A stretch of 33,363 nt of DNA from Thamnocephalis sphaerospora (Eukaryota; Zoopagomycota; Zoopagomycetes; Zoopagales; Sigmoideomycetaceae), in contig KZ992540.1 of the NCBI GenBank assembly GCA_003614735.1, forward strand, positions 1-33,363. The letters are read 5' to 3'. Below, in pieces: positions 30,973-33,363 of this stretch. Numbering within the stretch: position 1 is the stretch's first letter; each line of letters begins with the position of its first letter. The notes under the pieces are model-generated. The model was not told the origin of the DNA and did not search any database. It worked only from the letters and a program-made list of their open reading frames with translations. A program made the position numbers and the translations under genes.

Positions 30973-31848
30973 CTAGGCCGCCAGGACACAGTCGAAGCTC
31001 TCGTGGTTTACGCGGCCGCCGCGCATGCTTTCGGCAACGTGCATCTTAAAGCGTTCGCGGTTCTCGCGCAGATCCTGGGCCGCCTCTGTTGCATGCCACG
31101 CATAATGTCAGTCATGCTGTACCGCCACCCTGCCGCCGCGGATGTAGTGAGAGGTGGCGCAGTCTGGCACGTACCCTTGTTAAGCGGATCATCAGCATTG
31201 GGCTCCAGGAAAAGAAACTGAAGGCCGACAATGACGGCATGCAAATTGAGTACTGGCTTCCAATCCTCACGCAAGATGTTCAAACAAACGTTGCCCTCAA
31301 GGTCAATGTTTGGGTGGTAAATCTGCCGGCAGACGGCGCATTGCAGGTTAACAACAGCAATCATCCATCCTTGCCTGCGCGCTGCATATTGACCTTTTGC
31401 TTGCACTGCACCCTGGGTGCCTTGTGCGGATAGCTGGCGTCAATGCTGAACGTGAAGAAGAAGCGGCCGCCCATGTAGATGCCTGCCATCGTTGCCGCCT
31501 CAACCGTCAGTACTTGTGGCGCCCGCTACATGCTGCTCCTCTGTACCGCACATACCTTCGTCCGGTGTAATGGACAGCTCAAAGTGAAGCAGGTCCTCCG
31601 GATTCGGAAAGCTCATGTCGATCGTCTTTGGCAGGTCGCTCAGCTCGTCCATGTCTACCACAGGAGCGTGCACGGTAGATTGACACGTCGGCCAGATTAG
31701 CGCACGCTGTTCTGCAGCCGGGTGGGCAGGATGGTTGTGCATTGACCAGGCGCTCACCTTTCTGCACGCGAATCTGGGCTGCCGACTGCTTTGGCTTCTT
31801 CTTGTCCGCCTCCGCGGCCTCCTTCTTCATGGTCCAGATTTTAATCAT
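30973..31848 (-). CDS. UBC12: UBC12 / UBE2M, NEDD8-conjugating E2
   Basis: UBC12 accepts NEDD8 from the UBA3-NAE1 E1 and transfers it to cullins. Five exons on the minus strand: 31848-31758, 31654-31556, 31482-31394, 31322-31175 and 31085-30973; 179 aa against 183 in human. The N-terminal MIKIWTMKK extension is the part that docks on the E1 in this family. The [49 protein letters not shown] (active-site Cys in NVCLN), [15 protein letters not shown] and SMRGG blocks are all present. Intron 31323-31393 has a weak donor, AAG|GTCAAT, but the family match across it is exact. Intron 31655-31757 (103 bp) is the longest in the gene. Minus-strand ATTAAA lies downstream. Confidence 0.97.
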
Positions 31849-32269
31849 GTTGGATGGCGTGTCAGCGCACGGCTTGTACACACAACGGACAGACGGGGCG
31901 GGATGCTGATGGGGAAGAGAGAGGAGAGGGGTTGGTGCGGCGCGGGTGGGCGCGGATGAGCGCAATGGACGGGTACGAAGGTGGAACGAGCAAGAGTGAC
32001 GAGAGTAAGTGTTGCCGGCCCATGCGGCCTTTAAGCCTTCTAAAGTTGACCAACAGTGACGCAGCAAATGCAAAGGCCATTCACTGATCGCAACCAAAGA
32101 ATGCACAGCTTGCTGGCCTATTTTGTTCTTGCATACACCACCGTCTCCATTTCAGCGTCCTCTAGTCACACTTTCTCTAGGCGCCGAGCCACCACTGCAC
32201 CTACTATTCGAGCCACGCGCAGCCGGGTCTGCACTCTAGTTTCTCGCTCCACGGCTGTTTGCGGCTGAC
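31849..32269. promoter_or_regulatory. Divergent promoter region UBC12 - proline-rich gene
   Basis: 421 bp without an accepted gene. A purine-rich run (GGGAAGAGAGAGGAGAGGGG, 31911-31930) is the only compositional feature; it could be a nucleosome-excluding or GAGA-type element. No RNA gene is seen. Confidence 0.45.
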
Positions 32270-33363
32270 ATGGCTGATCAGCCGCAATCCCCGCCAGCTT
32301 CGCATCTTGCCTGGAATGCTGCCGGTCAATCTGAACAGGACCAAAGGTATGAGCAGCAACAGCACGACCACCACTATGCACAGCCAAGCCAGCAGCCCGC
32401 GGGATTCCCGCAGTCTGGGACATCGGTGCCGCTAAGCACAGCTCCGCGGCCTTTACCACCGGTGCCCACTAGGCCACTGACTATGATGCCCGTACCTATG
32501 CCCATGCCCCATGCAGCGCCGGCCTCACCGCAAATGCCACCCATGACGGCCATGCCCATACATACGGCGGGATGCTCGATGCCATCAGCGTATTCGCCCA
32601 TCGTCCCGGATCTCTCTACCATGCCCGGTGTTCCGGCCGCCTCGCCAACAACGACAGAGGCCATGGGCAGCCCGTCGTTGGCTAATACCAGCTTTGCCTC
32701 GATGCCAATGCCGCAGCATCTAGGAGACACGCGACCCACCATCAGCACGTTTCAACAAGTAGCCATGCCTTCTTCCGCATCGTCACAAAGCCATGCTGGC
32801 TTTTTTACCCAGCAACCTGTTGGCTCGCTGGCTTCATTACCATCTGTAGCATCGCCTGTGCTACCCTCGTCGCCGTCGCACCTTCCGGCACCGTCGCCCA
32901 CCCATAATACTCAGTTGTCGCACCAGTTTGCATCGTCTGTATCGCTGTCACCGCTGCTGCCGCCCGCATCGCAATCGGCCTTGTCCGTGGAGAGTAGTGC
33001 CGCCGCACACCAGCATGAAGCTATTCCACTGACAACTTTGCCATCGCCGCCGCCACTGCCGTCGCCATTGCCGTCGCCGCAGCCGCCAATGCAAAAGCCA
33101 CCTTCGTCTCAGTCAAACACAGCGCCTTTGTCTGCAAACAATCAGCTTGACTTTGAAGAGTTTGCTCACTTTTTTCAGCGTGGCGCGCAACCGCTCCCCC
33201 TGCCAGGCCTGGATGCTCACCTGAAGATTCTGTATGAGTGTCCGCCAAAGCTGCCGGAGCTGAAGGATCTTCCACCGCCTCCCAAACGGCCCATCAGTCC
33301 GACTAGCGGCAAGGATGACGAGGATAACGGCGATGCAGAGGAAGAAATACCGACCCCAGAGGA
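32270..33363 (+). CDS. Proline/serine-rich protein, 3' end outside the window
   Basis: I do not recognise this gene. From ATG 32270 the frame stays open for 364 codons to the window edge. Residues 1-300 are low complexity: Q/H-rich at first, then M/P/A/T-rich, then S/P-rich with a polyproline run (LPSPPPLPSPLPSPQPP). A more ordered segment follows (near 292-335): LDFEEFAHFFQRGAQPLPLP, then a Pro/Lys-rich stretch with PPKLPELKDLPPPPKRP, and an acidic stretch. The F..F...F..G..PLPG pattern weakly recalls the Pex14/Pex39-type peroxin motif, but this is only a guess. A donor-like AG|GTATGA near 32346 could remove part of the N-terminus. Long disordered N-terminus, nuclear or scaffold role possible; function unknown. 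Confidence 0.6.
   Translation, partial: MADQPQSPPASHLAWNAAGQSEQDQRYEQQQHDHHYAQPSQQPAGFPQSGTSVPLSTAPRPLPPVPTRPLTMMPVPMPMPHAAPASPQMPPMTAMPIHTAGCSMPSAYSPIVPDLSTMPGVPAASPTTTEAMGSPSLANTSFASMPMPQHLGDTRPTISTFQQVAMPSSASSQSHAGFFTQQPVGSLASLPSVASPVLPSSPSHLPAPSPTHNTQLSHQFASSVSLSPLLPPASQSALSVESSAAAHQHEAIPLTTLPSPPPLPSPLPSPQPPMQKPPSSQSNTAPLSANNQLDFEEFAHFFQRGAQPLPLPGLDAHLKILYECPPKLPELKDLPPPPKRPISPTSGKDDEDNGDAEEEIPTPE

Noticed and set aside
32374-32748. Gly/Met-rich 124-codon frame on the minus strand
   Set aside because: It is the antisense reading of the proline-rich gene; its composition mirrors that repeat-like sequence.
1-33363. tRNA, rRNA, snRNA, CRISPR, insertion sequences or prophage
   Set aside because: I looked on both strands for GTTCRANNC-type B-boxes, conserved snRNA starts, direct-repeat arrays and transposase motifs and found none.

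Overview
This is 33.4 kb of compact, intron-dense eukaryotic nuclear DNA. I resolve 16 protein genes: 14 recognised families, one gene of unknown family, and one unknown gene cut by the right edge. All but one of the 15 complete genes are split by short introns (mostly 50-120 bp, about 115 in total). The introns have GTAAGT/GTRNGN-type donors, CTAAC/CTGAC/CTAAT branch-like motifs close to the acceptor, and a noticeable minority of GC-AG introns. Gene content, the fungal-style mitochondrial presequences and the PTS1 ending on the dienoyl-CoA reductase fit a fungus, plausibly an early-diverging lineage because SMU1, ADA3, YIP4 and DTWD1 all remain. The species itself cannot be read from the sequence. 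I see no tRNA, rRNA, CRISPR, operon or transposon signature.

Layout, left to right: VPS26 (-, retromer); a 1.16 kb gap with no convincing gene; VPS53 (+, GARP/EARP tether, 18 exons); CDC73 (-, Paf1 complex); OLA1 (+, YchF/Obg-like ATPase, with a possible mitochondrial presequence on an upstream start); USE1 (-, ER SNARE); peroxisomal 2,4-dienoyl-CoA reductase (+); PPP4R3/SMEK (-, PP4 regulatory subunit); DTWD1 (+, tRNA acp3U synthase); an unknown helical protein (-); YIP4/YIPF6 (-); RSM22/METTL17 (+, mitoribosome assembly, with its Fe-S cysteines); ORC2 (-, intronless); SMU1 (+, splicing); ADA3/NGG1 (-, SAGA); UBC12 (-, NEDD8 E2); and a proline/serine-rich unknown (+, partial). Strands mostly alternate, so most genes share short divergent promoters or short convergent 3' regions, where poly(A) signals touch or overlap the neighbouring gene.

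These are housekeeping genes and do not form a functional operon. Four of the 16 (VPS26, VPS53, USE1, YIP4) act in endosome/Golgi/ER membrane traffic, and CDC73, ADA3, ORC2, SMU1 and PPP4R3 act in the nucleus. Exon coordinates were worked out by hand: each splice site was chosen to keep reading frame and, where possible, to match the length of the known family without gaps. I found no previously undescribed multi-gene system. The points most worth a second look are the OLA1 presequence, the GC-AG introns, the unknown gene at 18.5-20.3 kb, the intronless ORC2, and the start-codon-only exon of VPS26.
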